Positions 1-9,229 of a stretch of 64,000 bases of DNA are shown here, piece by piece. Each line of letters opens with the position of its first letter. Positions within the stretch are counted from its first letter, which is position 1. Below the pieces are notes generated by a model. The model searched no databases. It saw only the letters and a program-made list of their open reading frames with translations, and was not told the origin of the DNA. Made by a program: the position numbers and the translations under genes. Origin of the DNA: Phyllobacterium sp. 628 (GTDB lineage Bacteria > Pseudomonadota > Alphaproteobacteria > Rhizobiales > Rhizobiaceae); assembly GCF_014189505.1 (NCBI RefSeq), contig NZ_CP050303.1, positions 1 through 64,000 of the forward strand, given 5' to 3'.

Positions 1-126
1 TCCGAACCGATCGATACCAATGATACGGAGCAAGGACGAGAGGCGAACCGGCGAACAGAAATCATCGTTACCGCCAACCCGAGACCTGAAAAAGACGCAA
101 CAACCGGTGCAGGCAACCAACAGTGA
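1..126 (+). CDS. tssL: TssL (T6SS membrane protein), C-terminal end only
   Basis: This is the last 41 codons of a gene that begins before the window, ending in TGA at 124-126. The tail reads NDTEQGREANRRTEIIV, matching the end of OmpA-type peptidoglycan-binding domains (consensus N..GR..NRRVEI). An OmpA-like domain directly upstream of TssM is typical of extended TssL proteins, which anchor the T6SS membrane complex to peptidoglycan. The stop overlaps the GTG start of tssM, so the two are probably translationally coupled. The identity rests on a short tail plus context; another OmpA-family T6SS protein such as TagL is the alternative. Confidence 0.7.
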   Translation, partial: SEPIDTNDTEQGREANRRTEIIVTANPRPEKDATTGAGNQQ

Positions 127-3100
127 ATATGCTCAACTGGATCTACACGATCCGCTCCTACATCGAAAGTTATCTCGGTTTCCTCAAGGGTGGCCGGTTC
201 TGGTCGTTGATCTGGGTTGTCGCAATCTGCGTGATGATCTGGTTCTATGGTGAAAGCATTGCCTTTGGACAGTGGCGTCCTCTTGAGCCGCAGTATAACC
301 GTATCGTTGCCATCGGCGTTGTTGTTGTTGGCTGGCTGATTTATCTCATTGTCTCGACAATCCGCCGCCGCCGCGCCGAAGCGGCAATGATTGATGCGGT
401 CGCCGAGGATGGCACCGACTCGGAAACCGAAGCAAAGGAAGAAGTTGCCCTGCTTCGGCAGCGCTTGAAAGATGCGCTCCTGCGCCTCAAATCTATCAGC
501 AAAAAGCGTTTCGGTTATGTCTACGACTTCCCTTGGTATCTGATCATCGGTGCGCCGGGATCGGGCAAAACAACAGCCCTCGTTAATTCCGGCCTCTCCT
601 TTCCCTTCGCCGAAGAGATGGATGAACACAGTATCCAGGGCGTCGGCGGCACCCGCAGCTGTGATTGGTGGTTTACCGATGAGGCTGTCCTTATCGACAC
701 GGCAGGGCGCTACACCACCCAAGACAGTGATGTTACCGTCGACAGCACGGCTTGGCAGAGTTTTCTCGGCCTGTTGAAAAAGCACCGTCCGTTGAAGCCG
801 ATCAATGGTGTGCTGGTGACAATCAGCATGGAAGACATACTGACGCAAAGTGCGCAGGCGCGTTTCAAGGAAATTCGCATCATCAAGCAGCGGCTACGCG
901 ACCTTGAGGATCAACTCAAGGTGCGCCTTCCGGTCTACCTCATCTTCACCAAAGTGGACATGCTTGCCGGCTTCGGCGAGTTCTTCGATAATTTCAACAA
1001 GTTTGATCGTGAACAGGTACTTGGCATGACTTTCCCGCTTGGCGTCAGCCAATCGAAAGGGAAAATCGCCGAGGCCTTTTCCGGCGAGGTTGATCTGCTG
1101 CTGGAACGTATGCACCGCATTCTGCTGGAGCGTATGCAGCAGGAACCGGATGATCTGCGGCGCAGCAGCGTATTCCGGTTTCCCGCCCAGTTTGCATCGA
1201 TCAAGAATGTGCTTGTTGAACAGATTGGCGAGCTGACCGCCAGTTCCAAACTGGTCAGTGCTCCATTGTTGCGCGGCGTGTATTTCGCTTCAGCAACGCA
1301 GACCGGCGCGGTCTATGACAAGGTCGGCCGCTCCACGTCCGAGCGCTTCTCATTCCTGCAGGAACCCAATACCACGGGTACCGTATCGCAAAAGACCTTC
1401 TTCCTCTCGCGCTTGCTGAATGATGTGATCTTTGGCGAAGCCAATCTTGTTACAACCGACATCAAGGTACAGCGGCGCAAGCGCATCATGTCGGCAATCT
1501 TTTATCTGGTGCCCTTGATCGTCGCAGGCGGACTGTTTGCAGGCTGGACACATGCCTATTTCACCAATCAAAGCACGATGAGCGCAGTGAACGAGCGGAT
1601 TGCCTCGTATAATCGTGAGGCAACGTCGATTGCGATCGAGGATATTACGACCGATGATCTCAATCGCATTTTGTCGCCTCTGAACACATTGCGCGAAGCG
1701 ATCACCACTGACATTGCGGGCAAAAGCCGCTGGTACCATTTCGGCACTGATCAGGAAGCAAAACTCAGCGAAAGCATGCAGGCCACCTACGCCCGTGCAC
1801 TCAACGGTTTCCTACTCCCCCGCCTGCTCGTTCATTTGCAGAACAGGATGGCCGATCCCCAGATCACAACCGGTCAACTCTACGACACGCTGAAGCTCTA
1901 TGCGATGCTTGGTGGGCTTGGACCACTTGACGAGCAATTTGCAACCCAGGCATTGCGGGCGAATTTCGATGCATCCCTGCCCGGTTCCGGAAGGGCACAG
2001 GCGCGTGAAAGTCTGCTCGCGCATAGTCAGGCACTCATATCCCGGCCCCTGACCGCCGTCACCCTCGACGATAATTTGATCAAGAAGGCACGGGAAAAGC
2101 TCAATGCCATCCCCCGCGCCCAATTGCTGTTTGAACTGTTGCTGATCTCGCCCGAAGCGCGGGCATTGCCGGAATGGCGGCCAATTGACAAGGCGGGATC
2201 AGGCGCCGAACTTCTGTTTTCCCGGGGAAGCGGCACGGATCTTCGCCAGGGAATACCGGGAGTTTTCACCCGTGACGGTTATTTCGACTACTTTCTGCCC
2301 CGCCTTGCCCAAATGTCCGAGCAGTTTGCTCGGGAAGGCTGGGTGATCGGGGAAGACCAGGCGCTGGCAGCATCGGGTGACAGTCTTAAAACCGATGTGC
2401 TGCGCATATATTTCAATGCCAACCGCAATCAGTGGGCGGCATTGTTGAACGACCTTGGCATTCGTGCCGTTCCTGACCTGATACAAGCTTCCGATATTGT
2501 GAGAATTCTCGCATCTGCCGATAATCCGTTGCGCACATTTGCCACGGCCGTTGCAGAAGCGACCAATCTTGATCCCCAGCAATTCTCCGCGCCAGCGAAC
2601 CCGCCAAAACCGGTGCAAAAAGAAAGCGAAGTGGATGAAGCGCAGCGGCGTGCGGCGGAAGAGGCTGCGAAGCTCAATGCTGCACGGGTTCAGTCGTTGC
2701 AGGCGCTCACCGATGGTTTTGAAGCAAACATGCTTGACCCCTATGCGGCATTGCGCAAAGCCCTGCAGGCGCCCGAAGGACAGAAATCCCAGTTTGGCGA
2801 TCTCGCGCCCGTGCTTGAGGAACTATCATTGCAGCTCAGCCGCGCGGCTACCAATGCGGGCGATGTAAATACGATTTTCGGCGTCGAGAGCAAGCTCGTA
2901 TCAGCGAACCAGATGCTGGTAACGCAGGCGCAGCGCCTGCCCGAACCCGTCAGCCGCTGGATTGGCCGACTCGCCACGGACATCGCCCGGTTGTCGGCAA
3001 CCGGGGCACGGCGATCCATTTCCGATCTGTGGCAGAGCACGGGTGGACGCTTCTGCAAGATCGCCATTGCCGGACGTTATCCATTCGATCCGAACGCGAA

Positions 3101-3701
3101 CAATGATGTCGCCATCAATGACTTTATTCGCATGTTTGGCCCCTCCGGCGAGTTTGCAACGTTCTTTCAACTGCAGTTGAAACCATTCGTTGATGTGTCA
3201 CAAACGCCTTGGCGTCTGACCGGCATGAACGGGGCTGAAGCTATCGCGAGCGATGCATTGGTGCAGTTTGAGAAAGCACAGACAATCCAGACAGCCTTTT
3301 TCTCCAAAGGTGGCAATGATCTAAGTCTGGATCTCGACATCATGCCGAACGATATGGACAATAACTCCACATCGGTGACGCTCGATATTAATGGCCAAAC
3401 CATCGATTATGATCACGGCCCTGTCCAGACGAAGTCATTCCAGTGGCCGGGTCAGGGCAATCGTTCCGCCCGTATTGCTTTTAACCCTCCAGGCCCCAAT
3501 TCGAGCATCAGCAAAAATGGACCTTGGGCAATGTTCCGCCTGTTTGACCTCGCACAGAAAAAGGTCACTAGCGAAGACCGGTTTACGGCATTGTTCAAAA
3601 TGGGCAGCCGCAGCGCGAGCTTTGACGTCCGTGTTGGTTCCGTGCTCAATCCGTTTGCGCTGAAGGCACTTCAATCATTCCGCTGTCCGGAAGGGCTTTG
3701 A
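123..3701 (+). CDS. tssM: TssM/IcmF, T6SS membrane-complex protein
   Basis: An 1192-residue inner-membrane protein of the T6SS trans-envelope complex that works with TssL and TssJ. Two membrane segments lie near residues 27-43 and 60-80, followed by a cytoplasmic NTPase domain with an intact Walker A (GAPGSGKT, about 143-150) and a Walker B-like LIDTAGRY near 190. A further membrane segment near 455-475 leads into the large periplasmic IcmF-type region. The length is normal for the family. The GTG start at 123 overlaps the tssL stop; ATG at 129 is an alternative two codons in. The next gene starts 3 bp after the stop, so they form one operon. Because Walker A is intact, this is an ATP-binding-type TssM, as in Agrobacterium. 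Confidence 0.95.
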   Translation: MNMLNWIYTIRSYIESYLGFLKGGRFWSLIWVVAICVMIWFYGESIAFGQWRPLEPQYNRIVAIGVVVVGWLIYLIVSTIRRRRAEAAMIDAVAEDGTDSETEAKEEVALLRQRLKDALLRLKSISKKRFGYVYDFPWYLIIGAPGSGKTTALVNSGLSFPFAEEMDEHSIQGVGGTRSCDWWFTDEAVLIDTAGRYTTQDSDVTVDSTAWQSFLGLLKKHRPLKPINGVLVTISMEDILTQSAQARFKEIRIIKQRLRDLEDQLKVRLPVYLIFTKVDMLAGFGEFFDNFNKFDREQVLGMTFPLGVSQSKGKIAEAFSGEVDLLLERMHRILLERMQQEPDDLRRSSVFRFPAQFASIKNVLVEQIGELTASSKLVSAPLLRGVYFASATQTGAVYDKVGRSTSERFSFLQEPNTTGTVSQKTFFLSRLLNDVIFGEANLVTTDIKVQRRKRIMSAIFYLVPLIVAGGLFAGWTHAYFTNQSTMSAVNERIASYNREATSIAIEDITTDDLNRILSPLNTLREAITTDIAGKSRWYHFGTDQEAKLSESMQATYARALNGFLLPRLLVHLQNRMADPQITTGQLYDTLKLYAMLGGLGPLDEQFATQALRANFDASLPGSGRAQARESLLAHSQALISRPLTAVTLDDNLIKKAREKLNAIPRAQLLFELLLISPEARALPEWRPIDKAGSGAELLFSRGSGTDLRQGIPGVFTRDGYFDYFLPRLAQMSEQFAREGWVIGEDQALAASGDSLKTDVLRIYFNANRNQWAALLNDLGIRAVPDLIQASDIVRILASADNPLRTFATAVAEATNLDPQQFSAPANPPKPVQKESEVDEAQRRAAEEAAKLNAARVQSLQALTDGFEANMLDPYAALRKALQAPEGQKSQFGDLAPVLEELSLQLSRAATNAGDVNTIFGVESKLVSANQMLVTQAQRLPEPVSRWIGRLATDIARLSATGARRSISDLWQSTGGRFCKIAIAGRYPFDPNANNDVAINDFIRMFGPSGEFATFFQLQLKPFVDVSQTPWRLTGMNGAEAIASDALVQFEKAQTIQTAFFSKGGNDLSLDLDIMPNDMDNNSTSVTLDINGQTIDYDHGPVQTKSFQWPGQGNRSARIAFNPPGPNSSISKNGPWAMFRLFDLAQKKVTSEDRFTALFKMGSRSASFDVRVGSVLNPFALKALQSFRCPEGL

Positions 3702-3704
3702 GGG

Positions 3705-5099
3705 ATGATGCAGGCAAGAGATACAGTTCTCGCCGGCTATTACGGCAAAGTCCCATCCAAAGGCGATTTCATCAGCCGCCGACTTGATCGGGATGTCCGT
3801 TCCAAATTTGACCAATGGCTGCAGCTGGCGCTGCAGTCGAGCCGGGACATGCTGGCCGATGAATGGATGGAGCTCTATCTCAACGCACCGATATGGCGTT
3901 TTTACCTCGAAGCGAATATTTGCGGCCCCTACCCCGTCGTTGGCATGATGATTCCAAGTGTCGATAAATCCGGGCGTTATTTTCCTTTTCTCGTTGCCGC
4001 TCAAATCCCGGATTTTGCGCTTTCGGTTGCCTCCATCGCACAGGCGGATGAATGGTTGCATTCACTTGAAAGCACTTTGCTCAGTGTGCTCGATGACGAG
4101 TTCGATATCGATTATTTTGACCGTCAACTGACCAAAAGAGCTTTTGACCTCGGCGCTTTGGAATCACCGGGAACTGGTGTGTCTGCCGAAGCAACCAGTG
4201 CATTTGCGCCCCTTGCCGCAGCATTGGCAGGAAGCAAACGGGGAGCTCAGTCGGTCTGGTGGACATCCGGATCGGATCGGCGCAAACCGGGCATGTCAAT
4301 ATATCCTGGCTGGCCAGCGGCGGCGGCCTTCGCCTCATTTTTCAAGGATGACACGGCATCGTCAGCCTTCAACGAAGAATTTGCACGCGCCCGTCAAAGC
4401 GGGCAGTCGCTGCATAATAATGGTATGTTTTCTGAGGCCAAGAGCAGTAGCAATTTGTCGGTTGCCGGCCGGTCACATCGCGGGACATTGGCGGAGCAGA
4501 ATACCGAGAGTTTTGTATTTCGCCTTGAGAAAGGCCTTGTCTCGCTTGCAGACGGCACATTCGGCCTCACCCGCAATGCAACGATCGCGCGTTTTCTCCT
4601 GGCCTCACTCGACAGTATCCCGCTACCAGACGATGTCGACGGCGCATTGCAACTCCTCACCAATCGTCTGGAAGAAGCGAAGCGGGCGCTGACAGAACGC
4701 CTTGATATCGCCGTTGCAGGCCTTGCCTTGCAGGCCGGGTCACTCAGTTTCATTTCGCGCCAGAACAGATTTGGCCTGCTGGTGCAAGGCAATGTACATT
4801 GCCTGTTGTTGCGTGACGGCAAGTTAACAGAGTTGACTGACACGGCTCTCGGCAACCGCTCAAGTTCAACATTGAAGCTGCAACTGCATGCGGCATCCAC
4901 TACGGTGACAGGCGATCTGCTGCCGGGCGACCGTTTTCTTCTTATGACGGCAAACATCGCGCAAAATGCACTTGAGAGCAGCGTTTCAAGCCTTGTGAAA
5001 GGCAGCCGCATTGAATCGATTGTCGATCAGATCATCGACAACAGCTTGATCAATGGCGCTGCCGATAATCTCACTGTTATCGCCATTGCCATAGATTGA
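3705..5099 (+). CDS. tagF: TagF-PppA fusion, T6SS post-translational regulator
   Basis: 464 residues. The first ~215 are a TagF (ImpM) domain, recognisable by GYYGKVPSKGDFISRRL near 11-27 and the following GPYPVVGMMIPSVDKSGR stretch. The C-terminal ~210 residues resemble a PP2C phosphatase of the PppA type: RG at 259-260, ADG at 282-284, DN at 454-455. TagF represses T6SS assembly and PppA reverses Fha phosphorylation; single-chain fusions are known from Agrobacterium. Several catalytic positions look altered: the N-x-D motif reads NTES (268 is Glu), the DGxGG motif reads DGTFG, and the usual SDG motif near 414 reads TAN. The phosphatase half may therefore be weak or non-catalytic. It starts 3 bp after tssM. 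Confidence 0.88.
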   Translation: MMQARDTVLAGYYGKVPSKGDFISRRLDRDVRSKFDQWLQLALQSSRDMLADEWMELYLNAPIWRFYLEANICGPYPVVGMMIPSVDKSGRYFPFLVAAQIPDFALSVASIAQADEWLHSLESTLLSVLDDEFDIDYFDRQLTKRAFDLGALESPGTGVSAEATSAFAPLAAALAGSKRGAQSVWWTSGSDRRKPGMSIYPGWPAAAAFASFFKDDTASSAFNEEFARARQSGQSLHNNGMFSEAKSSSNLSVAGRSHRGTLAEQNTESFVFRLEKGLVSLADGTFGLTRNATIARFLLASLDSIPLPDDVDGALQLLTNRLEEAKRALTERLDIAVAGLALQAGSLSFISRQNRFGLLVQGNVHCLLLRDGKLTELTDTALGNRSSSTLKLQLHAASTTVTGDLLPGDRFLLMTANIAQNALESSVSSLVKGSRIESIVDQIIDNSLINGAADNLTVIAIAID

Positions 5100-5251
5100 A
5101 AAAATCACGAGCCGGTGACGATGCCGGATCTGGTTGGCTGGAATCCTACGCCTTTATCAAAGCCGCGAAGGCGCAACGTCGTTTAAAGTCGCCCTCATCA
5201 AGGCGTAGCGTGGCCCACCTGTATGGATAACGAACCATACGGTCATCCGAA

Positions 5252-5267
5252 GCGGGCATATGCCCGC
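5252..5267. terminator. Palindrome between convergent tagF-pppA and hcp
   Basis: A perfect 16-bp palindrome, gcgggcatatgcccgc, lies in the 189-bp gap between two convergent genes. A second inverted repeat (gtatgg/ccatac, 5221-5240) lies just before it. Neither is followed by a clear T-run. A bidirectional terminator is the likely role, inferred from position. Confidence 0.4.
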
Positions 5268-5288
5268 CCCACACGCTCAAAATTTGGC

Positions 5289-5765
5289 TTAGCCGGCCTT
5301 TGTGGTGGCGAGATCGTAAGACGCAATCATTGGCGACTGCGGGTTCGATTTTTCGTCGTATGGTGTGTACTTCACTTCCAGCTTGGTGAAGTTGAGACGC
5401 AACGTCTCCACCGGACGGTCACCATTGGAATCGATCGAATAATTGGCGATCAGCGTGTTGGTAAGCTTGTATTCGATATAGGTCTTGCCTGGCGTGTCAG
5501 TTGTCACAAAATGAATTGTCGCCAGCTTCCCCGAGCTGCCGGAAACAGCTTCCTGAAACAATTTCGTCGAAGAGGAATCACTGACCTTTGTCAGAACAAC
5601 TTCACTGATTGTTGGTTCAGATGCTTCACGGTTTGCTGCCGAACCGGCTGACGTGCTCATTTTACGGCCAACATTCCAGTGAATGGCTTCGATGTTCATC
5701 CACTGCTTGTGCGTTTCGTGAGTTGCATCACCCTTGATTCCATCGATCTGCAAGTAAATCGGCAT
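5289..5765 (-). CDS. hcp: Hcp, T6SS tube protein
   Basis: 158 residues with the Hcp hallmarks: an opening MPIYLQIDGIKGDAT, a central strand-rich core with SEPTISEVVLTKVSD, and a C-terminal LNFTKLEVKYTPYD strand. Hcp hexamers stack into the tube that the sheath expels, and they can carry small effectors in the lumen. ATG at 5765 was chosen because gggag lies about 8 bases upstream and the family starts with MPI. A longer frame from TTG at 5780 has no support. It faces the tssM operon, so it has its own promoter, near 5766-5820. Confidence 0.93.
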   Translation of the reverse strand: MPIYLQIDGIKGDATHETHKQWMNIEAIHWNVGRKMSTSAGSAANREASEPTISEVVLTKVSDSSSTKLFQEAVSGSSGKLATIHFVTTDTPGKTYIEYKLTNTLIANYSIDSNGDRPVETLRLNFTKLEVKYTPYDEKSNPQSPMIASYDLATTKAG

Positions 5766-5820
5766 GCTTGTCTCCCTCAATTAAAATTTCATCACATAGA
5801 GAATATCGGAATGCGGAGAA

Positions 5821-6714
5821 TTACCATAGGTCTATCTTGAGCTCGATCCGAAATTGACTATCGTCCACGAATGGAGCAGGCGTGAAAGGGAAACTTATCT
5901 TTGGCGGTGCGGACGGCTTGGTATCGGGCAACCACGAAGCGGTGATTTTGACCCGTTTCGAGGCTTGATAGTTGACATCCAATCGCCGGGTCGTCTCGTC
6001 GCCGGCTCTTTCCCAGTTTCCCGTCACGCCCCATTTCCCATCGGCGAGTCCAGCCGTTAATGATTTACTGGTGGTTTTAAACTTCTCGTTGAATTTCGCG
6101 CCACCTGCGAGCGTCGCAATCCCTCGGGTTACACTCATATCGACAGAACTATTGGTGACTTTAAAAAACCGGTCTGTCTCAATGCTCGCATTGGCGGCTA
6201 TTGCCGGATCACTCGATTTTGCCTTGAAGTCAAAAATGATGTGTTTCTTTGAAGCATCGACGTAAACGCCCATGCTTGCATTTTCACCGTTAGCTTTGAG
6301 GCCTAGAGCCGATTTGCTCTTAGCGTCCAATACGATAGCTTTGCCGGGGTTGGGCATATATTTCCCCAACAGGTTTTGCTGGTCCACCGTTGGTGCGACC
6401 GGCTTGCCCGTGGGATCGAAAGCGCCCATTGCTGTAAAATGGCGTCCCTCAATCCGGCAATTAACAGCAAAAAGAATACAAGCATCCTGTGTAATGCCTG
6501 CAATGCCATAGTGCTGCGTATTCCCGATGCTGTATTTCCCGCAGCATGACAGGGATTTGTCTATGACTGCTTCCAGGGAATAGCCGTTGAAAATGACACC
6601 TGATAGCTGCCCGCCGCCAAAAAAAGGTGCTGCGGAAAGTGGTATGGGGAAAAATTGATCGTCAGCTTGTGTTGATTTGGGGCCCAATGGCTGAGTGCGT
6701 GGTGCTATTCCCAT
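5821..6714 (-). CDS. Unrecognised protein upstream of hcp
   Basis: 297 residues that I do not recognise. The ATG at 6714 follows a purine-rich aggtagagaat stretch. There is no signal peptide or convincing membrane segment. Four cysteines cluster at about residues 56-87. The C-terminal half is rich in alternating polar/hydrophobic strands (WGVTGNWERAG, RVKITASWLP) and ends in FRIELKIDLW, which suggests a beta-sandwich or beta-barrel-like fold. It lies 55 bp upstream of hcp on the same strand and may be co-transcribed. A T6SS-associated role, as cargo or accessory protein, is inference from position only. Confidence 0.6.
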   Translation of the reverse strand: MGIAPRTQPLGPKSTQADDQFFPIPLSAAPFFGGGQLSGVIFNGYSLEAVIDKSLSCCGKYSIGNTQHYGIAGITQDACILFAVNCRIEGRHFTAMGAFDPTGKPVAPTVDQQNLLGKYMPNPGKAIVLDAKSKSALGLKANGENASMGVYVDASKKHIIFDFKAKSSDPAIAANASIETDRFFKVTNSSVDMSVTRGIATLAGGAKFNEKFKTTSKSLTAGLADGKWGVTGNWERAGDETTRRLDVNYQASKRVKITASWLPDTKPSAPPKISFPFTPAPFVDDSQFRIELKIDLW

Positions 6715-7022
6715 ATTCTCTACCTGCCATGTAACGGTCTTTTGTCATAGACCAAAATCTGCGCGCCGATGCATGTTACACGGCAATGGAATCCAAATAC
6801 CAAGTTTACATCGATAGTTGCGTATTTCAACATATTGATCACAGCAATTGCTTTGAAACATACCACCGCGGTTCACTAATGAACGATATTCCAAATTGCA
6901 TTTAGTGCTCTACTTCAGGATATTCCCGAACTATCTTTGGCGCAGGAATCGGGTCAGATGGCCTACGATAGATATACGTCATCGATAACCTATTTGCCCG
7001 TTCACACGAAAAGAGAAACAAC
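6715..7022. promoter_or_regulatory. Divergent intergenic region, 308 bp
   Basis: An AT-rich gap between the leftward hcp-side gene and the rightward exported-protein gene. It must carry promoters in both directions. A purine-rich aaaagagaaaca directly before 7023 is the likely ribosome binding site of the rightward gene. I see no strong palindrome and no supported gene. Confidence 0.4.
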
Positions 7023-7880
7023 ATGAATGTCATCCGCCGCAAATTCATGGCGCTCTTGGGCACGCTGATGATGACAAATGGGACCTCACGCGCCAGCGAA
7101 CCAAATACGGCTGCGGCCGGCCAAAACACGGCTTCGAAAGCAGCGAAATCATCGGTAAAGCCTCGCCATGTCCTTTGCTTTCTCGGGGATGAACATGGTT
7201 TGGAGCGGCTTTCCAAAGCCGCTTCCGCTGCTATTGATAGTTTCGCCACCGGCTTCAGCATCGATGACACCTATTCCCAGGATGAGGCCGATGAGAATAT
7301 GAGCAAATCGTTCGAGGTTTGCTGGGACCGGGTTGAGCCCAATGCCTGGTTGCAATCCGACGAAGAGGCCGTGGCAAACCACAAATCGGTGCTTTACGTC
7401 CTGGGGCCGCGCATGACGCCGGACAATGCGGTTACAGTTTCCGCAGGTGCCCTGCTGCTTGTGGACGAGCTTATCAAAGCAGGGGCAGTCGCTGTGAAGG
7501 GAGAGAGCGCGGGTGTTGCTCATGGCTTGATCCGGTGGCGCGAACTCATTCTGCAAGGCAGTGTGGCTCTGAAAAACGACGATGCCTTTGCGTTGAGTCG
7601 TACTTGTCGCCTGGCATTTGCCAAACGGCCCTTGGCCTCCGATACCTATCTGGAAAGTCTGGGCTACCATCTCGTGGGGCAACCCGAAGTCTTTGTGCCA
7701 AAGTCTCATGGTACCGAACTGGAATCCGTGGCTGTGATGGATGCCGTTGCAGATGATATTCTTCGACATGGATTGGAGCCAACCCTGAAAGATCGAGGAG
7801 CACCGTTGTCGTTCGCATCGGATTATGATGAGGACGAATTCAAATTCAATCCATACGGAGCCGTAAAGCTTCCGTCATGA
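7023..7880 (+). CDS. Exported protein of unknown function, Tat-like signal
   Basis: 285 residues. The N-terminus VIRRKFMALLG fits a twin-arginine signal (R-R-x-F-hydrophobic), followed by a short hydrophobic stretch and a plausible cleavage site after SRA near residue 24. The mature part begins with a low-complexity Ala/Ser/Lys linker, then HVLCFLGDEHGLERL, and later a region (VKGESAGVAHGLIRW) that looks like a conserved core. I cannot assign a family with confidence; a DUF4261-like relation is possible. It lies 33 bp before the nucleotide cyclase gene and may be transcribed with it. Confidence 0.6.
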   Translation: MNVIRRKFMALLGTLMMTNGTSRASEPNTAAAGQNTASKAAKSSVKPRHVLCFLGDEHGLERLSKAASAAIDSFATGFSIDDTYSQDEADENMSKSFEVCWDRVEPNAWLQSDEEAVANHKSVLYVLGPRMTPDNAVTVSAGALLLVDELIKAGAVAVKGESAGVAHGLIRWRELILQGSVALKNDDAFALSRTCRLAFAKRPLASDTYLESLGYHLVGQPEVFVPKSHGTELESVAVMDAVADDILRHGLEPTLKDRGAPLSFASDYDEDEFKFNPYGAVKLPS

Positions 7881-7913
7881 TTTTCTCCAGTCTCGTATCG
7901 GTATAAAACAGAC

Positions 7914-9158
7914 GTGAGTCCACATGTGGACATGGCAATCGGCGGATTGGGGCAATCTTTGAATACGAACAACAGAGAATTTATCGACTGGATCGTGAAA
8001 GCAGGCATGTCCAGCGATGATCCGGAAAAATTCGTCGCTGCCCTCGCCGTGCGTATGGTTGATTACGGGGTTCCTCTTTACAGATTGCAGATCAGTGCAC
8101 CTTCCCTTCACCCGCTGCACCAGGTTTTCAGCACAACATGGTATTCAGGTGGCCCTCTGCTCGTGGAGACTTTCGAGCATGGTCCTGTCGCCAACCTCGA
8201 GCTGGAGCAATCGCCGGTCAATCACCTCTTGTCGCAAAACGCCAGACAGGGACGGTGGGACCTGCGGGAACCAGCAAACCTGCAGGCATTTCCATTGCTT
8301 CTGACACTGGCCCAGAATGGATGCACGGATTACGTGCTGCGTCTTATTGATTTTGCACCCGGCACTGCCATTGCCGGAATGAGCATTTCCATCACCACGA
8401 CGCAGCCCAGCAGATTTTCGGAGGAAGACGTCGCGTACCTCGACGCGGTCCTGCCCGCACTGGGTCTTGCGATCTTCCGGATGGCGGTCTCTCGAATGGC
8501 ATCCGATGTTCTCGGCTTTTACGTGGGAGCGCAGACGAGCAACCGCATTCTTGGCGGCGATATTCAGCGCGGCGAAGGTCAGGCAATCTTTGCCGCCATT
8601 CTGCTGGCAGATCTGAAAAGTTTTACGGCGCTCAACGAACTTCATGCACCAAAAGACATCGTGCAGTGGCTGAACGAGCATTTCGAAGTGATCGGTGCGG
8701 CAATTGAAGCCCATGGAGGCGAGATCCTGAAGCTCATGGGTGACAGCATCCTGGCAATCTTTCCCGTTCAGGCGAACGACAGCTCAACGTCGGAAGTTTG
8801 CCGCGAGGCTTTGGCCGCAGCGCAGAATGCAATAGCGGCAACCAGCGTTCTCAACCAAAGCCGGATTGGCGGGCCTGCTCCCCAGATCGGGGTTGATGTC
8901 GTGCTGCATCTGGGTGAAGTTTTTTATGGCAATATCGGCGCAGCCCGCCGGCTCGATTTCACCGTCATCGGTCGCGCGGTAAACGAAACGGCACGGATCG
9001 AGGCGCTCTGCGATCCGTTGAACCGCAATCTCCTTTTATCCTCTTCCTTCGCTGAACATTGCGGCGCTCCAACCGAAGTTCTGGGTACGTTCAATCTTAG
9101 GGGCGTTGCCCAACCGCAAGCCATCTTCGGCGTCCGGGATTCCACCTCACAGACTTGA
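7914..9158 (+). CDS. Class III adenylate/guanylate cyclase
   Basis: 414 residues. The first ~210 form a GAF-like or family-specific sensory region without membrane segments. The cyclase domain follows, with metal-binding aspartates at D233 (LADLKSFT) and D277 (MGDSILAIF), a base-contacting lysine at about K273, and the transition-state Asn/Arg pair in IGRAVNETAR. All catalytic positions appear present, so it should make a cyclic nucleotide, most likely cAMP. The listed GTG start has a weak ribosome binding site, and ATG at 7932 is an equally good alternative. It is a stand-alone soluble cyclase common in rhizobia. Confidence 0.85.
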   Translation: MSPHVDMAIGGLGQSLNTNNREFIDWIVKAGMSSDDPEKFVAALAVRMVDYGVPLYRLQISAPSLHPLHQVFSTTWYSGGPLLVETFEHGPVANLELEQSPVNHLLSQNARQGRWDLREPANLQAFPLLLTLAQNGCTDYVLRLIDFAPGTAIAGMSISITTTQPSRFSEEDVAYLDAVLPALGLAIFRMAVSRMASDVLGFYVGAQTSNRILGGDIQRGEGQAIFAAILLADLKSFTALNELHAPKDIVQWLNEHFEVIGAAIEAHGGEILKLMGDSILAIFPVQANDSSTSEVCREALAAAQNAIAATSVLNQSRIGGPAPQIGVDVVLHLGEVFYGNIGAARRLDFTVIGRAVNETARIEALCDPLNRNLLLSSSFAEHCGAPTEVLGTFNLRGVAQPQAIFGVRDSTSQT

Positions 9159-9229
9159 ACGGAGCCTCGTCGCGCCAATTCCGCTTCTATGGGAAGGGCC
9201 TCAATACAAGCGGGTACTTGCTTTCCCAT

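Noticed and set aside
2199-3170. Long minus-strand frames inside tssM
   Set aside because: They are shadows of the TssM frame with no ribosome binding sites or domain features.
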